Assembly (NCBI GenBank): GCA_964369955.1
Contig: CAYJFQ010000007.1
Span: 1 to 64,000 of the forward strand
Length of the DNA stretch: 64,000 bases
DNA from: CAYJFQ01 sp964369955
GTDB lineage: Bacteria; Bacillota_I; Bacilli_A; Erysipelotrichales; Erysipelotrichaceae
Direction of reading: 5' to 3'
The notes beneath the pieces are model-generated. The model did not search any database. It was not told the DNA's origin and saw only the letters and a program-made list of their open reading frames with translations. A program made the translations under genes and the position numbers. This document shows positions 26,446 to 35,347 of this stretch, piece after piece. Numbering within the stretch: the stretch's first letter is position 1; the number at the start of each line of letters is the position of its first letter.

Positions 26446-26474
26446 TTGAAGATGGTTTGATAAATAATTATAAT
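26446..26474 (+). promoter_or_regulatory. Promoter of the ABC-2 transporter operon
   Basis: TTGAAG (26446-26451), a 17-base spacer and TATAAT (26469-26474), 24 bases before the ATP-binding gene. A weak inverted repeat AAGATAC...GTATCTT (26425-26447) overlaps the -35 and could be an operator. Confidence 0.7.
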
Positions 26475-26498
26475 TATTATGTAAAAGGGGAAATGCAT

Positions 26499-27377
26499 AT
26501 GAATATTGTCTCAATTAAAAACTTAACAAAATACTATAATAAAATTAAGGGAATTGAAAATGTTAATCTTGAAATTCAAGAAGGTGAAATTTTTGGGTTA
26601 ATAGGTCCAAATGGGGCCGGTAAATCTACAACAATTAGAACTTTATTATCATTAATTTATCCTACTAGTGGAAGCGCAAAAATCTTTGGACTAGACACTG
26701 TCAAAGATTCTGATGAAATCCTTCAAAATGTTGGATATCTTCCATCAGAAGTTTTTTATTATGAAAACATGAAAGCTATTGATTTATTGAAGTATTCAGC
26801 TTCATTCTATAAAAAAGATTGCACAAAAAGAATTAAAGAGCTAGCAAACCTTTTAGAGTTAGATTTAAATCGCAGAATTGAAGATCTTTCTTATGGTAAT
26901 CGTAAAAAAGTTGGAATTATACAAGGTTTAATTCATCAACCTAAATTGATTATTCTTGATGAGCCAACTGGAGGACTTGATCCTCTTATGCAACAAAGAT
27001 TTTTTGAGTTAATTAGACAAGAAAACCAAAGGGGAGCTACCATTATTTTCTCTTCTCATATCTTAAGTGAGGTTCAAAAAATTTGTGACCGTGTTGCCTT
27101 TGTAAAAGATGGCGAAATTATTAGAGTTGATAGTATCGCCAATATTAGAGAGAACTCTTATTTAAAAATTTATTTTAAATCAAATGAGCCTATTTCTTTA
27201 AGTAAATTTAGTTTGCCAGGAGTAACTAACATCAATCTTAATGATAATGACGAATGTACATTCTTATACCAAGGTCCAATAAACCCAATTCTAACTGCAA
27301 TCAATAGTTATTCAATTGCCAATATAATGATGGAAGAGCCTGATCTAGAAGATATCTTCCTGCATTATTATAAATAG
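26499..27377 (+). CDS. ABC-2 type transporter, ATP-binding subunit
   Basis: A 292-residue ATPase of the DrrA/NatA/BcrA type. Walker A is GPNGAGKST, the signature region LSYGNRKKVG is slightly variant (LSYGN), and Walker B is LIILDEPTGGLD with the D-loop after it. A C-terminal extension of about 80 residues is typical for this class. The start is the ATG at 26499, with AAAGGGG 8 bases upstream; longer in-frame starts lie before the ribosome site. It is followed after 7 bases by two permeases. The substrate is unknown; relatives export drugs, bacteriocins or sodium. Confidence 0.92.
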   Translation: MNIVSIKNLTKYYNKIKGIENVNLEIQEGEIFGLIGPNGAGKSTTIRTLLSLIYPTSGSAKIFGLDTVKDSDEILQNVGYLPSEVFYYENMKAIDLLKYSASFYKKDCTKRIKELANLLELDLNRRIEDLSYGNRKKVGIIQGLIHQPKLIILDEPTGGLDPLMQQRFFELIRQENQRGATIIFSSHILSEVQKICDRVAFVKDGEIIRVDSIANIRENSYLKIYFKSNEPISLSKFSLPGVTNINLNDNDECTFLYQGPINPILTAINSYSIANIMMEEPDLEDIFLHYYK

Positions 27378-27384
27378 GTGCCTT

Positions 27385-28182
27385 ATGAACATTTTAATAT
27401 TTGAAAACAAACGTAATTTTATTTTTACCATTACCTGGCTTGGAGCTTTAATTGCTTTAATTACTTTATACATTATGATTTTCCCGGTTTTCACTAATGA
27501 CATCTCGGCTTTTGAGACTATTATGGCTAATTATCCAATTGAGATACTTGAGGCATTTGGACTTAACGATATAAAACAAATGGCAAGTTTTTATGGTTTT
27601 TATGGTCTTGTATCAATTTTTATAGCTGTAATTGTGGCTATCTATTCTTTTCAATTAGCGCTTAAAATTGTTGGAAATGAAAAAATTAATAAAGTGTCTG
27701 ACTTCTTTTTTACTAAACCTATTAGTAGAACTAAGGCCTTTATCACTAAAGTTATTGTGTCCCATTTGTTAATTTTAGTGGTTAATCTAATCTTACTAGT
27801 GTTTTCCTATCTATTAGCTAGTGAGGTTGTTGATGAGAAATTGTTGTTCATTGACTTTGTAAAAATTCAGTTTTCAATATTGTTGCTATCACTATTCTTT
27901 AATAGTTTAGGCATTCTAGTAGCTACCGTAATGAAAAAAATTAAATCACCAGCTACGATTTCAACAGCTATTGTTTCTACTTTCTTCATCTTTAATTTTT
28001 TAGAGCCAATTATTGATGATAAGTGGTTTGAATATCTTACTATTTTTAAATACTTTGATATTAACATAATTATTAACAGTGGTTTTGACTTAATAAATGT
28101 TGCAATCATTTTAGTTCTTAGTTTTATCTTTACTTTCGGAAGTTTATTGATTTATCGTAAACAGGATATCCATACAGTTTAA
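27385..28182 (+). CDS. ABC-2 transporter permease
   Basis: A 265-residue membrane subunit with about six hydrophobic helices, beginning MNILIFENKRNFIFTITW, as is usual for the ABC-2 permease group (the N-terminal helix is preceded by a short cytoplasmic stretch). KPISRTKAF after the second helix is also found in the next gene (KPISRVKIY), so the two permeases are paralogues that likely form a heterodimer with the ATPase at 26499-27377. Confidence 0.85.
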   Translation: MNILIFENKRNFIFTITWLGALIALITLYIMIFPVFTNDISAFETIMANYPIEILEAFGLNDIKQMASFYGFYGLVSIFIAVIVAIYSFQLALKIVGNEKINKVSDFFFTKPISRTKAFITKVIVSHLLILVVNLILLVFSYLLASEVVDEKLLFIDFVKIQFSILLLSLFFNSLGILVATVMKKIKSPATISTAIVSTFFIFNFLEPIIDDKWFEYLTIFKYFDINIIINSGFDLINVAIILVLSFIFTFGSLLIYRKQDIHTV

Positions 28183-28198
28183 TAGAGGGAGGGAATAT

Positions 28199-28999
28199 AT
28201 GAACATCTTAAAAAATGAGATTTTAAATAATAAAAAACTATTCTTCTATTATCTAGTAATTTGTGTTGTACTACTTGGTGCAGGGCTTGCGAAGGGAACT
28301 GGTGTTGTGGTGGAAAGCGGTCCAGATATTAGTCAATTTATTGAGGCCATGCCTGCATCTTTAATGGCTGTCTTTGGGATGGTAGGAGTTGATATGACAA
28401 CTATTGCAGGGTTTTATGGAATTATCTTTATTTATGTATCGCTAACAACTTATTTCTTTGCAGGTAATTTAGGGTCACAAATTTTCTATCGCGAAGAAAC
28501 TGAACACACTAGTGAATTCTTATATGCAAAACCAATCTCTAGAGTTAAAATATATTTTATTAAAGTGTTGGCTTTAATTATAGTGCTATTTCTCTTTGAT
28601 ATAGTTTGTGCACTTATTTCTCATTTAACTATATTCTATGTTTTGGATTACAATATTTTGCCTTTAATTATTAGCTCTACTACTGCAATGTTTTTAGTTC
28701 AGTTAACCGTAGGTTTATTTGGAGTTATGATGGCTTCAATCTTGAAAAAATCTAAAAGGGCTGGAGGTATTGCAAGTATTATAGTTATTACTTCATATCT
28801 ATTAGGAACCGTTATCGATATAGTTGGAAATCTTGAATATTTTGAGTACTTCTTAATAACACGTTACTTAGATATCCCAAATATGGTCTTAACAAATGGC
28901 GGTTGGCATTTTGGCTTTATGACCTTGAATTGTGTATTGTTGTTGATGTTTATGGTTGTTGGTTGTTTAAGCATTAAAAGAAGAGATATAAATATTTAA
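28199..28999 (+). CDS. ABC-2 transporter permease (paralogue)
   Basis: The protein (266 residues, about six helices) is homologous to its upstream neighbour: both have a soluble loop with FFxKPISR-type sequence between helices 2 and 3 (here FLYAKPISRVKIY). GAGGGAGGG precedes the ATG. It closes the three-gene transporter unit before a palindromic terminator. Confidence 0.85.
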   Translation: MNILKNEILNNKKLFFYYLVICVVLLGAGLAKGTGVVVESGPDISQFIEAMPASLMAVFGMVGVDMTTIAGFYGIIFIYVSLTTYFFAGNLGSQIFYREETEHTSEFLYAKPISRVKIYFIKVLALIIVLFLFDIVCALISHLTIFYVLDYNILPLIISSTTAMFLVQLTVGLFGVMMASILKKSKRAGGIASIIVITSYLLGTVIDIVGNLEYFEYFLITRYLDIPNMVLTNGGWHFGFMTLNCVLLLMFMVVGCLSIKRRDINI

Positions 29000-29012
29000 A
29001 ACTTATCAACAT

Positions 29013-29039
29013 AAAAAGGATATTTAAATATCCTTTTTT
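29013..29039. terminator. Bidirectional terminator
   Basis: A perfect palindrome (29013-29038) of A5GGATATTT and its complement, with T runs on both sides. It lies between the ABC operon (plus) and the MATE gene (minus), so it can serve both. Confidence 0.88.
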
Positions 29040-29044
29040 TATTA

Positions 29045-30370
29045 TTAGTAGTAGCAACCTTTATTTCGATAGTAAACAATAAGTGTGATAATTAAAGCAA
29101 CACCTTCTGCTAAAGGTAAGGCCAACCATACACCATCAACATCTAAGAGTTGTGGTAAAATCAACATGAATATTATTAATAAACCAAAGGTTCTAACAAA
29201 TGATAAGAAAGCTGAGAGTTTACCATTTGAGAAAGCTGTGAACATCGAGGTGATAAAAATATTAAACCCTTTAAATAAAAATGAAGGAATAAATAAATAC
29301 ATGCCATTTAAAGCAATATCATAGACACTTTGATTACCGCTGGTAAATAGATTAACTAAAAAGCTGCTACTTAATAAGCCAATCGCTAGCATCGATATTG
29401 AGCTCATAAAGATGAACTTGAAACAAAAGGACATGATTTTTCTTAATTGTGACTTATTATTTGCGCCATAATTATAGCTAATAATAGGTGCAACACCCGA
29501 GGAGAATCCTAAGAATATTGCCACAAATAAGAAATCAGAATAAAGAATAATTGTGACAGCCGCTACACCATCTTCACCTAGCATAAACATCAATATAATA
29601 TTAAACAATAAAGTAGTAATCGCAATTGAGATATTGGAAATCATTTCAGAAGAGCCATTGAAACAGCTCTCGACAATAACCTTTAAATTAAATTTAGGTT
29701 TGACTAAATAAAGTGTACCTTTGCGATTGGTGATAAAAAAATATAAACCTGCAATTGAAGCGACAGTATAGCCGATACCTGTCCCTAAAGCTGCTCCTGC
29801 AATACCTAAATTTATAATCTCAATAAAAACATAATTTAAAACCATATTAGAAACTCCGGCTACAACTGTGATTGTCAAACCAAGTTTTGGCTTACCTGCT
29901 GTAACTAAGAAAAACTCAAAGAGCGCCTTAATAATACACAAAGGATTAAACAACATTAGCACTAATGCATATTCATTACAATAATCTAATAACGAAGGAC
30001 TAGCTCCTAAAAATAGAATAATTTGTTCAGAAAACATAAAGAATAAAATAGAAGTAACAATTCCTACAATTATGCCAAAAACTAAAATGGTTGAGAAATT
30101 ATTGACCGCAAGTTCACCCTTGCCTTCTCCCATATTCTTTGCAACAATGGCACTACCACCTGTTGCTAACATTATCCCAATTGCAATCACAACATTACTT
30201 AGAGGATAAATAATGTTTACTGCTGATAAGGCGTCTGTATCGATAAGTCTTGAGACAAACACTCCATCCATCATTGTATACAATGACATAAAGACCATCA
30301 TAATAATAGTTGGGAATGCAAATTTAAGAATGCTTTTAGTACTTGTTTTAGTGCCTAGTGAATTATCCAT
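29045..30370 (-). CDS. MATE family efflux transporter
   Basis: A 441-residue 12-helix MATE transporter exchanging Na+ or H+ for drugs or metabolites. The two-fold MATE repeat is seen in MMDGVFVSRLID and the second-half PIISYNYGANN motif. The start is the ATG at 30370, behind AGGAAGG; the longer in-frame TTG runs through that site. It follows the amino-acid transporter genes but is separated from them by a terminator. The substrate is unknown. Confidence 0.92.
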   Translation of the reverse strand: MDNSLGTKTSTKSILKFAFPTIIMMVFMSLYTMMDGVFVSRLIDTDALSAVNIIYPLSNVVIAIGIMLATGGSAIVAKNMGEGKGELAVNNFSTILVFGIIVGIVTSILFFMFSEQIILFLGASPSLLDYCNEYALVLMLFNPLCIIKALFEFFLVTAGKPKLGLTITVVAGVSNMVLNYVFIEIINLGIAGAALGTGIGYTVASIAGLYFFITNRKGTLYLVKPKFNLKVIVESCFNGSSEMISNISIAITTLLFNIILMFMLGEDGVAAVTIILYSDFLFVAIFLGFSSGVAPIISYNYGANNKSQLRKIMSFCFKFIFMSSISMLAIGLLSSSFLVNLFTSGNQSVYDIALNGMYLFIPSFLFKGFNIFITSMFTAFSNGKLSAFLSFVRTFGLLIIFMLILPQLLDVDGVWLALPLAEGVALIITLIVYYRNKGCYY

Positions 30371-30401
30371 ATATACCTTCCTAACTAAACAATAATACAA
30401 T

Positions 30402-30430
30402 AAAAAAGCTTATAGTTAAACTATAAGCTT
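30402..30430 (-). terminator. Terminator of the amino-acid ABC operon
   Basis: Near-palindrome 30406-30430 (10-12 bp stem) followed by six T on the minus strand. It touches the stop codon of the ATPase gene and separates it from the MATE gene. Confidence 0.9.
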
Positions 30431-31155
30431 TAAATTACTTTACTTAAAAATTCTTTTAATCTATCAGTCTTAGGGTTATTGAAGATATCTTCAGGTGTTC
30501 CGTCCTCAATAATCATTCCTTGGTCCATGAATATTACACGATCCGCTACTTCGCTTGCGAACTTCATTTCATGAGTGACGATAACCATTGTCATTGACTG
30601 TGAAGCTAACTCGCGCATTACATCTAATACTTCTTTGACCATTTCAGGGTCTAAAGCACTTGTTGGTTCATCAAACAGCATAATTTCAGGGTTCATGTTC
30701 AAAGCTCTAACAATCGCAAGCCTTTGTTTTTGTCCTCCTGATAATTGATTAGGATAACTATTAGCTTTTTCTTTTAACCCTACCCTATTCAATAAATTTA
30801 AAGCTGATGTTTCACTTTTTTGTTTATCAATCCCCAGAACATCAATAGGTCCGATTGTTGCGTTATCTAGAACTGTTAAATGGGGGAATAAATTGAAATG
30901 TTGAAAAACAAATCCCATTTTAGTACGAACTTTACTCATTTGTTTTTCATCATGGAAATTTAGAATTTGATTATCAACTTCGATAGTTCCAGAGTCAACT
31001 AATGCTAAACCATTGATACATCTTAGTAAGGTTGACTTACCACTACCGCTAGGTCCGATAATACAAACAACTTCATTATCTTGTATTTCACAACTTACAT
31101 TATCCAAAGCTACGATGTTTGGAAACTTTTTATAACAATTTTCTAACTTAATCAC
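30430..31155 (-). CDS. Polar amino acid ABC transporter, ATP-binding protein
   Basis: A 241-residue GlnQ/ArtM/HisP-type ATPase. Walker A is GPSGSGKSTLLRC, the signature is LSGGQKQRLAI, and Walker B is IMLFDEPTSALDPE followed by the conserved THEM switch histidine. The start codon is GTG at 31155, overlapping the permease end by 8 bases; GGAAA is about 12 bases upstream. It is last in the binding protein - permease - ATPase operon. The T-box specifier suggests arginine. Confidence 0.95.
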   Translation of the reverse strand: MIKLENCYKKFPNIVALDNVSCEIQDNEVVCIIGPSGSGKSTLLRCINGLALVDSGTIEVDNQILNFHDEKQMSKVRTKMGFVFQHFNLFPHLTVLDNATIGPIDVLGIDKQKSETSALNLLNRVGLKEKANSYPNQLSGGQKQRLAIVRALNMNPEIMLFDEPTSALDPEMVKEVLDVMRELASQSMTMVIVTHEMKFASEVADRVIFMDQGMIIEDGTPEDIFNNPKTDRLKEFLSKVI

Positions 31156-31828
31156 TGATCGTTAATTTCCTTTCTAGCTTTGTCGCAAAGAATGAAATGA
31201 CTAATGTCATTGTTAAGTACACTCCAGCTGCTAAGATAAGTGGTGTGAAGAAATCATAGTATTTAGTAGTTAAGACATTTGCTGACTTCATTAGTTCCAC
31301 TACCCCGATTGTGCTAATTAATGAAGAGTCTTTAATTAAGACAATAAATTCATTAACTAGTGGCGGAACTACTCTCTTATATGCTTGAGGTAAGATAATC
31401 TTACTCATTATTTTTTTACTACTTAGTCCTAAACATTTTCCAGCTTCCCATTGTCCTTTATCAATTGAATTAATCGAGGCTCTAATGATTTCGCTCATAT
31501 AGGCACCACTATTTAAACCAATTGCTAGGATACCCATAAGAAGTGGGCTAACCGGTAAAAACTGCCCTGTGATTGTTTGATATAGATACGGAATTCCCAA
31601 AAAGAATATTGAAATCTGTAATAACATTGGAGTTCCCCTAACAACTTCTACATAGATTCTTGCGAAGAATTTCAGCACCTTGTTATTTCCAACTCTTATC
31701 GCCGCAATAATTGTGCCTAATAATAAACCAATAACTAAAGTGCTTAAGGCTATCAATAATGATAGCCCTGCACCTTTTAACATAAATTCAATATTTTCGG
31801 GAGTTAAAATTCTCTCGAAATTTAACAC
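31148..31828 (-). CDS. Polar amino acid ABC transporter permease
   Basis: A 226-residue HisM/GlnP-family permease. About five helices and the EAA loop EAGKCLGLSSKKIMSKIILPQA are visible. The start codon is GTG, sharing one base with the binding-protein stop (TAGTG). There is only one permease gene, so the channel is probably a homodimer. Confidence 0.94.
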   Translation of the reverse strand: MLNFERILTPENIEFMLKGAGLSLLIALSTLVIGLLLGTIIAAIRVGNNKVLKFFARIYVEVVRGTPMLLQISIFFLGIPYLYQTITGQFLPVSPLLMGILAIGLNSGAYMSEIIRASINSIDKGQWEAGKCLGLSSKKIMSKIILPQAYKRVVPPLVNEFIVLIKDSSLISTIGVVELMKSANVLTTKYYDFFTPLILAAGVYLTMTLVISFFATKLERKLTISD

Positions 31829-32601
31829 TAATTAAGACCCCATTTTACTAATAAGTCCGCATATGTGTCAGTAGTTACAAATTGTTTAAGAGCTTCATCG
31901 ATAACAGCTTGTAATTCAATATTTTCATTCGCAATGATGATGCTCATATTTTCATCTACTAATGCGGTTTCTAAGATTTTAGCATCTGTATTTTCAGCCA
32001 CATAACTGTTAGCAACGGCTAAGTCAACTACAAATCCATTGATAGCTCCCGTTTTAAATTGTGCATACAATTGACCAGCATCAGTAAGGCTTACTGATTC
32101 AATACCATCTACATCAGAAGCAGCTGCTTCACCAGTTGATCCTGATTGAACACCTATTTTTAATCCATCTGCAACCATTTCTTCAATATTTGTATAAGTT
32201 GAATCACTTGGAACTACAACTACTTGTTGGCTGAAAATATATGGAGAAGAGAAATATACATCTCTATCTGCATCATAAGTGAATCCAGAAACACCTACAT
32301 CGATTTGTTTAGCTTGTAGAGCACCAACAATCGTGTCAAAGCTCATTTGGTTGAATTGAACTGTTAAATTTAAGTCATTATTTTCGTTAATAATTTTAAC
32401 AACTTCATTCATTAAATCAATGTCAAATCCTTCTAATTCACCATCTGTAGTTAAACTTTCAAATGGTGGATAGTCAGGACTTGTTCCAACAATTAACTTA
32501 TCAGAAGTTAATAATTCTCCTGCCAACCCTTCTTTTACTTCGGTTGAAGTACAACCTGTTAATAATAATACTACTAATAATAAGCATAATAACTTTTTCA
32601 T
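31828..32601 (-). CDS. Amino acid ABC transporter substrate-binding lipoprotein
   Basis: A 257-residue family 3 (cluster F) binding protein tethered to the membrane. The lipobox is LLTGC at residues 12-16, with the lipidated Cys16. The mature part starts LIVGTSPDYPPFESL and contains GFDIDLMNEV, both hallmarks of polar amino acid binding proteins. Start at 32601, behind AGAGGAAAG; a longer in-frame start at 32661 lies before the ribosome site. It is first in the operon and preceded by the T-box leader. The ligand is probably arginine or a related basic amino acid, inferred from the leader. Confidence 0.93.
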   Translation of the reverse strand: MKKLLCLLLVVLLLTGCTSTEVKEGLAGELLTSDKLIVGTSPDYPPFESLTTDGELEGFDIDLMNEVVKIINENNDLNLTVQFNQMSFDTIVGALQAKQIDVGVSGFTYDADRDVYFSSPYIFSQQVVVVPSDSTYTNIEEMVADGLKIGVQSGSTGEAAASDVDGIESVSLTDAGQLYAQFKTGAINGFVVDLAVANSYVAENTDAKILETALVDENMSIIIANENIELQAVIDEALKQFVTTDTYADLLVKWGLN

Positions 32602-32678
32602 TTTATTCTTTCCTCTTTCTTTTCTTTTTAATTTAACTAAACTATATCGCCGACCAATCATAGCATCACCCCTTTAAT

Positions 32679-32908
32679 AAAAAAATCGCCTCTATAAATA
32701 ACTAGAGACGGATTATCCGCGGTACCACACTAATTGTTAAGAATATTCTTAACCACCTTTGGAATAACGGTTCCATTGCCGACCTGAGCTATTTATTCAC
32801 TCAAGCATCTCCTAGATGCGCTTCAACTATTATTTGTTAATCAGGCTTCCACTCTACCCTAACTCGCTAGTAACTCCTAATAATTTACTCTTCTATTCAA
32901 TGATTTAT
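32679..32908 (-). promoter_or_regulatory. T-box riboswitch (probable arginine specifier)
   Basis: This 230-base leader on the minus strand has the T-box sequence GTGTGGTACCGCGG (32717-32730), which pairs with the tRNA NCCA end (UGGU, for discriminator A). Stem I elements include AGTA and the apical GCGAGTTAGGG and GGAAGCC segments. Following the usual GAA-N-NNN-purine pattern, TTGAAGCGCA gives CGC (32818-32820), an arginine codon. A terminator (stem 32687-32694 with 32703-32710, then seven T) lies before the lipoprotein gene. Uncharged tRNA-Arg would allow transcription of the importer. The short hairpin GCATC/GATGC next to the specifier is a caveat. Confidence 0.9.
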
Positions 32909-32914
32909 GAGAGT

Positions 32915-32943
32915 ATTCTAATACACATACAAAGTGATGTCAA
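32915..32943 (-). promoter_or_regulatory. Promoter of the T-box leader
   Basis: Consensus TTGACA (32938-32943), a 17-base spacer and TAGAAT (32915-32920) on the minus strand. It is one of the best promoters in the window and sets the leader start near 32908. Confidence 0.9.
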
Positions 32944-33021
32944 CAGTATTTTGTAATTATTTTCATAAAATGTAAAAAGTTGTAATACATTACTCGCAAA
33001 ATTTAAATAACTAGATTTATT

Positions 33022-33066
33022 TTAAGATAGTTAAGAAGTTTTAAGAAAAGTTAAGATATGTTATCA
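33022..33066 (+). repeat. Tandem TTAAGA hexamer array, operator-like
   Basis: Four exact TTAAGA copies begin at 33022, 33031, 33041 and 33051, and a TTATCA is at 33061. Spacing is 9, 10, 10 and 10 bases, so all lie on one face of the helix. A possible promoter (TTTTAA 33039-33044, 17-base spacer, TATCAT 33062-33067) overlaps the array. The arrangement resembles binding sites of OmpR/PhoB-type regulators. It lies just upstream of the zinc-ribbon/SHOCT gene. Confidence 0.7.
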
Positions 33067-33094
33067 TTTGATTGTTATTAGAGAGAGGTATGTT

Positions 33095-33862
33095 ATGGCT
33101 AAATATAGTTGCGCAATATGTAATAGGGAATTAACTTTTTTCTCAGCTAAAACTTTGATAAGAGATGGTGCTATATGTTTTGATTGCCAATATAAAGCCA
33201 ATATTAATGATATCGATAATCCTATGGCTTACACTTCCCATATGATTAGAAATTTATATGAACATCGAGTTAAATTTGTAGATAAGTTTCAAGAATCTAG
33301 ATCTGTAGGTGGTAAGTTAATAGTAGATGATACTAATAAATTATTCAAAATAGGGGGAAATATATTTAAATTTGAGAATTTACTTGATTATAGACACAAT
33401 ATTGAAGTTAGTGAAAAAGTGAGCGGTGGTTTAACCGGAGCAATACTAGGAAGTTTATTTCTAGGTAAGTATGGGTCATTTGCCGGAGCAGCAATGGCTA
33501 CTAAGATAAAAAATATTTGCTCTTCAATGATAATAGAAGTTATGCTTCAAGATTCACACATTAGAAGAACTTTTATTGTTATCAATAATAGAGAAATCAC
33601 ATATGGTGGCTGGAGTTACAACAATTATATCGATGAAATGAAAAAATGTTATAACGAACTTGAGGCAATTTCAAGATATAGTAGTTTATATCCTTCAAGT
33701 GAATCTATAACTAATTCTGTGGTTAATGTAACAACAACGTGGGAAGATGAAGTACAGAAATATAAAGATCTTCTCGATAGTAATTCTATTAGTCAAGAAG
33801 AATACGACGCGAGAAAAAAACAAATAATTAATTTCTATGCAAATAAAAAAATAAAAAAATAG
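33095..33862 (+). CDS. Unknown protein with N-terminal zinc ribbon (DUF4428-like) and C-terminal SHOCT
   Basis: A 255-residue protein in three parts. A small zinc ribbon has two CxxC pairs (Cys6/Cys9 and Cys28/Cys31), similar to DUF4428. A middle domain contains a glycine-rich hydrophobic stretch (VSGGLTGAILGSLFLGKYGS, about 110-130). A short SHOCT-type helix pair closes the C terminus (YKDLLDSNSISQEEYDARKK). The start is at 33095, 8 bases after GAGAGG. Such proteins are widespread in Bacillota and lack a known function. It is transcribed singly from the region with the TTAAGA array. Confidence 0.7.
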   Translation: MAKYSCAICNRELTFFSAKTLIRDGAICFDCQYKANINDIDNPMAYTSHMIRNLYEHRVKFVDKFQESRSVGGKLIVDDTNKLFKIGGNIFKFENLLDYRHNIEVSEKVSGGLTGAILGSLFLGKYGSFAGAAMATKIKNICSSMIIEVMLQDSHIRRTFIVINNREITYGGWSYNNYIDEMKKCYNELEAISRYSSLYPSSESITNSVVNVTTTWEDEVQKYKDLLDSNSISQEEYDARKKQIINFYANKKIKK

Positions 33863-33924
33863 CTATATACTACATTATTAATAATGGTTGTAAACAACAA
33901 TGCTTTATTAGGAAGGAGTTAGTT

Positions 33925-34548
33925 ATGTTATATACTAAAAATTTAAAGTTTCAGAATTTTATTACTTATCAAGATTTAGTAGTAAAGGAAGGTTTTGTGA
34001 ATTTTATTAACGGCCCTAGCGGCACTGGCAAAAGTACTCTTTTAAAATTATTTAATCGTACTGCAAACCCTAGCTGTGGAGAAATATATTATAAAGATCG
34101 ATTAATAACTGACTATGAGACAATTAGTTTAAGAAAAGAGGTTAAGTTAATTTCTCAAACCTCATTTCTTTTTCCAGGTACTATACTTGAAAATTTTGAG
34201 ATTTTTTATCGTTATTGTGAGTGTAAATTGAATCTAAACCCTGAAAGGTTGAAATACTTTCTAGAGCTAGCGGCTATGAATTTAAAGTTAGAGAGTGATT
34301 GTGGGACTCTCTCAGGTGGTGAGAAACAAAGAGTTTACATTGCAATCTGTTTATCGATGGAATCAGAAGTGATTATGTTAGATGAGCCTAGTTCCGCCTT
34401 AGATAAAAGGCTTGCTGATAGGTTGTTAAAGAATATTATAGGTTATGTAAAAGATAATGATAAAACTCTGATAGTGATAAGTCATGATGAGGAATTAGTC
34501 GCTAAATATTCTGAAAACTTGATAACTCTACAGGAGTTGAAAAGATGA
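33925..34548 (+). CDS. fetA: FetA-type ABC transporter ATP-binding protein
   Basis: A 207-residue compact ATPase with Walker A GPSGTGKST, signature LSGGEKQRVYI and Walker B VIMLDEPSSALD, then the switch histidine in ISHD. It is coupled to a FetB permease by a 4-base overlap (ATGA). In Escherichia coli FetAB exports iron or helps iron homeostasis under oxidative stress. GGAAGGAG precedes the ATG. The pairing makes the assignment strong. Confidence 0.9.
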   Translation: MLYTKNLKFQNFITYQDLVVKEGFVNFINGPSGTGKSTLLKLFNRTANPSCGEIYYKDRLITDYETISLRKEVKLISQTSFLFPGTILENFEIFYRYCECKLNLNPERLKYFLELAAMNLKLESDCGTLSGGEKQRVYIAICLSMESEVIMLDEPSSALDKRLADRLLKNIIGYVKDNDKTLIVISHDEELVAKYSENLITLQELKR

Positions 34549-35318
34549 ATATAGCCGCTGAAATAAGTTTAATTAATTTTGGGTTGGTTTATTTACTATT
34601 AGTAATGGTTGGAATATTAATGAAGATCAGTAAGATTAATCAAACAAAATTGTTAATAATTGGTAGTTTAAGAATGAGTATTCAATTAGTAATCGCTGGC
34701 TATGTACTGGTTTATTTATTAGGAAATCCATCTCCAATCTTAGTTATTAGTTATGTAATTTTAATGGTTTGTTTTGCAGTATATCGTGTGTTTTCAGTTA
34801 ATAAAAATATTAACAAAAACTTTAAAATTATCACCGCTACTTCTATAGCTGTTTCTGGGTGTATAATTATTTTATTCTTTGTGACAATAATTACAGAGCA
34901 AAATATTTTCAATCCTCAGTACACTATTCCAATCAGTGGAATGATACTGGGAAACGCAATGACTGGAGTTACCCTTGGAATTAAGACTTTTATTAATAAG
35001 ATAAGCGATAACAAGCTACAAATAGAAGTTCTCTTAAATCAAGGAGCTACTCCGAAGAATATTTTAAAGCCGATGGTCAATTCTTCGATTGAGACCGCAT
35101 TATTACCAACAATGAACGTAATGTTAGGTATGGGAATTGTCTCATTGCCTGGAATGATGACTGGTCAAATCCTATCTGGTGAATCACCAACAACCGCAAT
35201 TTTGTACCAAATTGCCATTACTATTTGCATTTCAACAGTTGTGTGTTTAGCCGTTTTCTTTACTTTAAACTTAGGGTATAAAACTCTTTACAATAAAGAC
35301 AATCAATTTAAGCACTAA
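34545..35318 (+). CDS. fetB: FetB-type (UPF0014) ABC transporter permease
   Basis: A 257-residue membrane protein with about seven helices, matching UPF0014/FetB. Typical motifs are ISGMILGNAMTGVTLG and the later SIETALLPTMNVMLGMGIVSLPGMMTGQ region. With FetA it would form an iron or metal exporter. It closes the operon at a shared terminator. Confidence 0.92.
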   Translation: MNIAAEISLINFGLVYLLLVMVGILMKISKINQTKLLIIGSLRMSIQLVIAGYVLVYLLGNPSPILVISYVILMVCFAVYRVFSVNKNINKNFKIITATSIAVSGCIIILFFVTIITEQNIFNPQYTIPISGMILGNAMTGVTLGIKTFINKISDNKLQIEVLLNQGATPKNILKPMVNSSIETALLPTMNVMLGMGIVSLPGMMTGQILSGESPTTAILYQIAITICISTVVCLAVFFTLNLGYKTLYNKDNQFKH

Positions 35319-35345
35319 AAAAGGTGAATATTTTCACCTTTTTTT
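35317..35345. terminator. Bidirectional terminator
   Basis: A 12-bp stem (35317-35328 with 35333-35344), loop TATT, with A and T runs on both sides. It lies between fetB (plus) and the ABC exporter (minus), whose stop is 3 bases away. Confidence 0.9.
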
Positions 35346-35347
35346 CT

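Noticed and set aside
32952..32986. WalR-type box (TGTAAA and TGTAAT repeats)
   Set aside because: The two best hexamers are 10 bases apart, not the 11 of the WalR consensus; kept only as a remark under the TTAAGA array.
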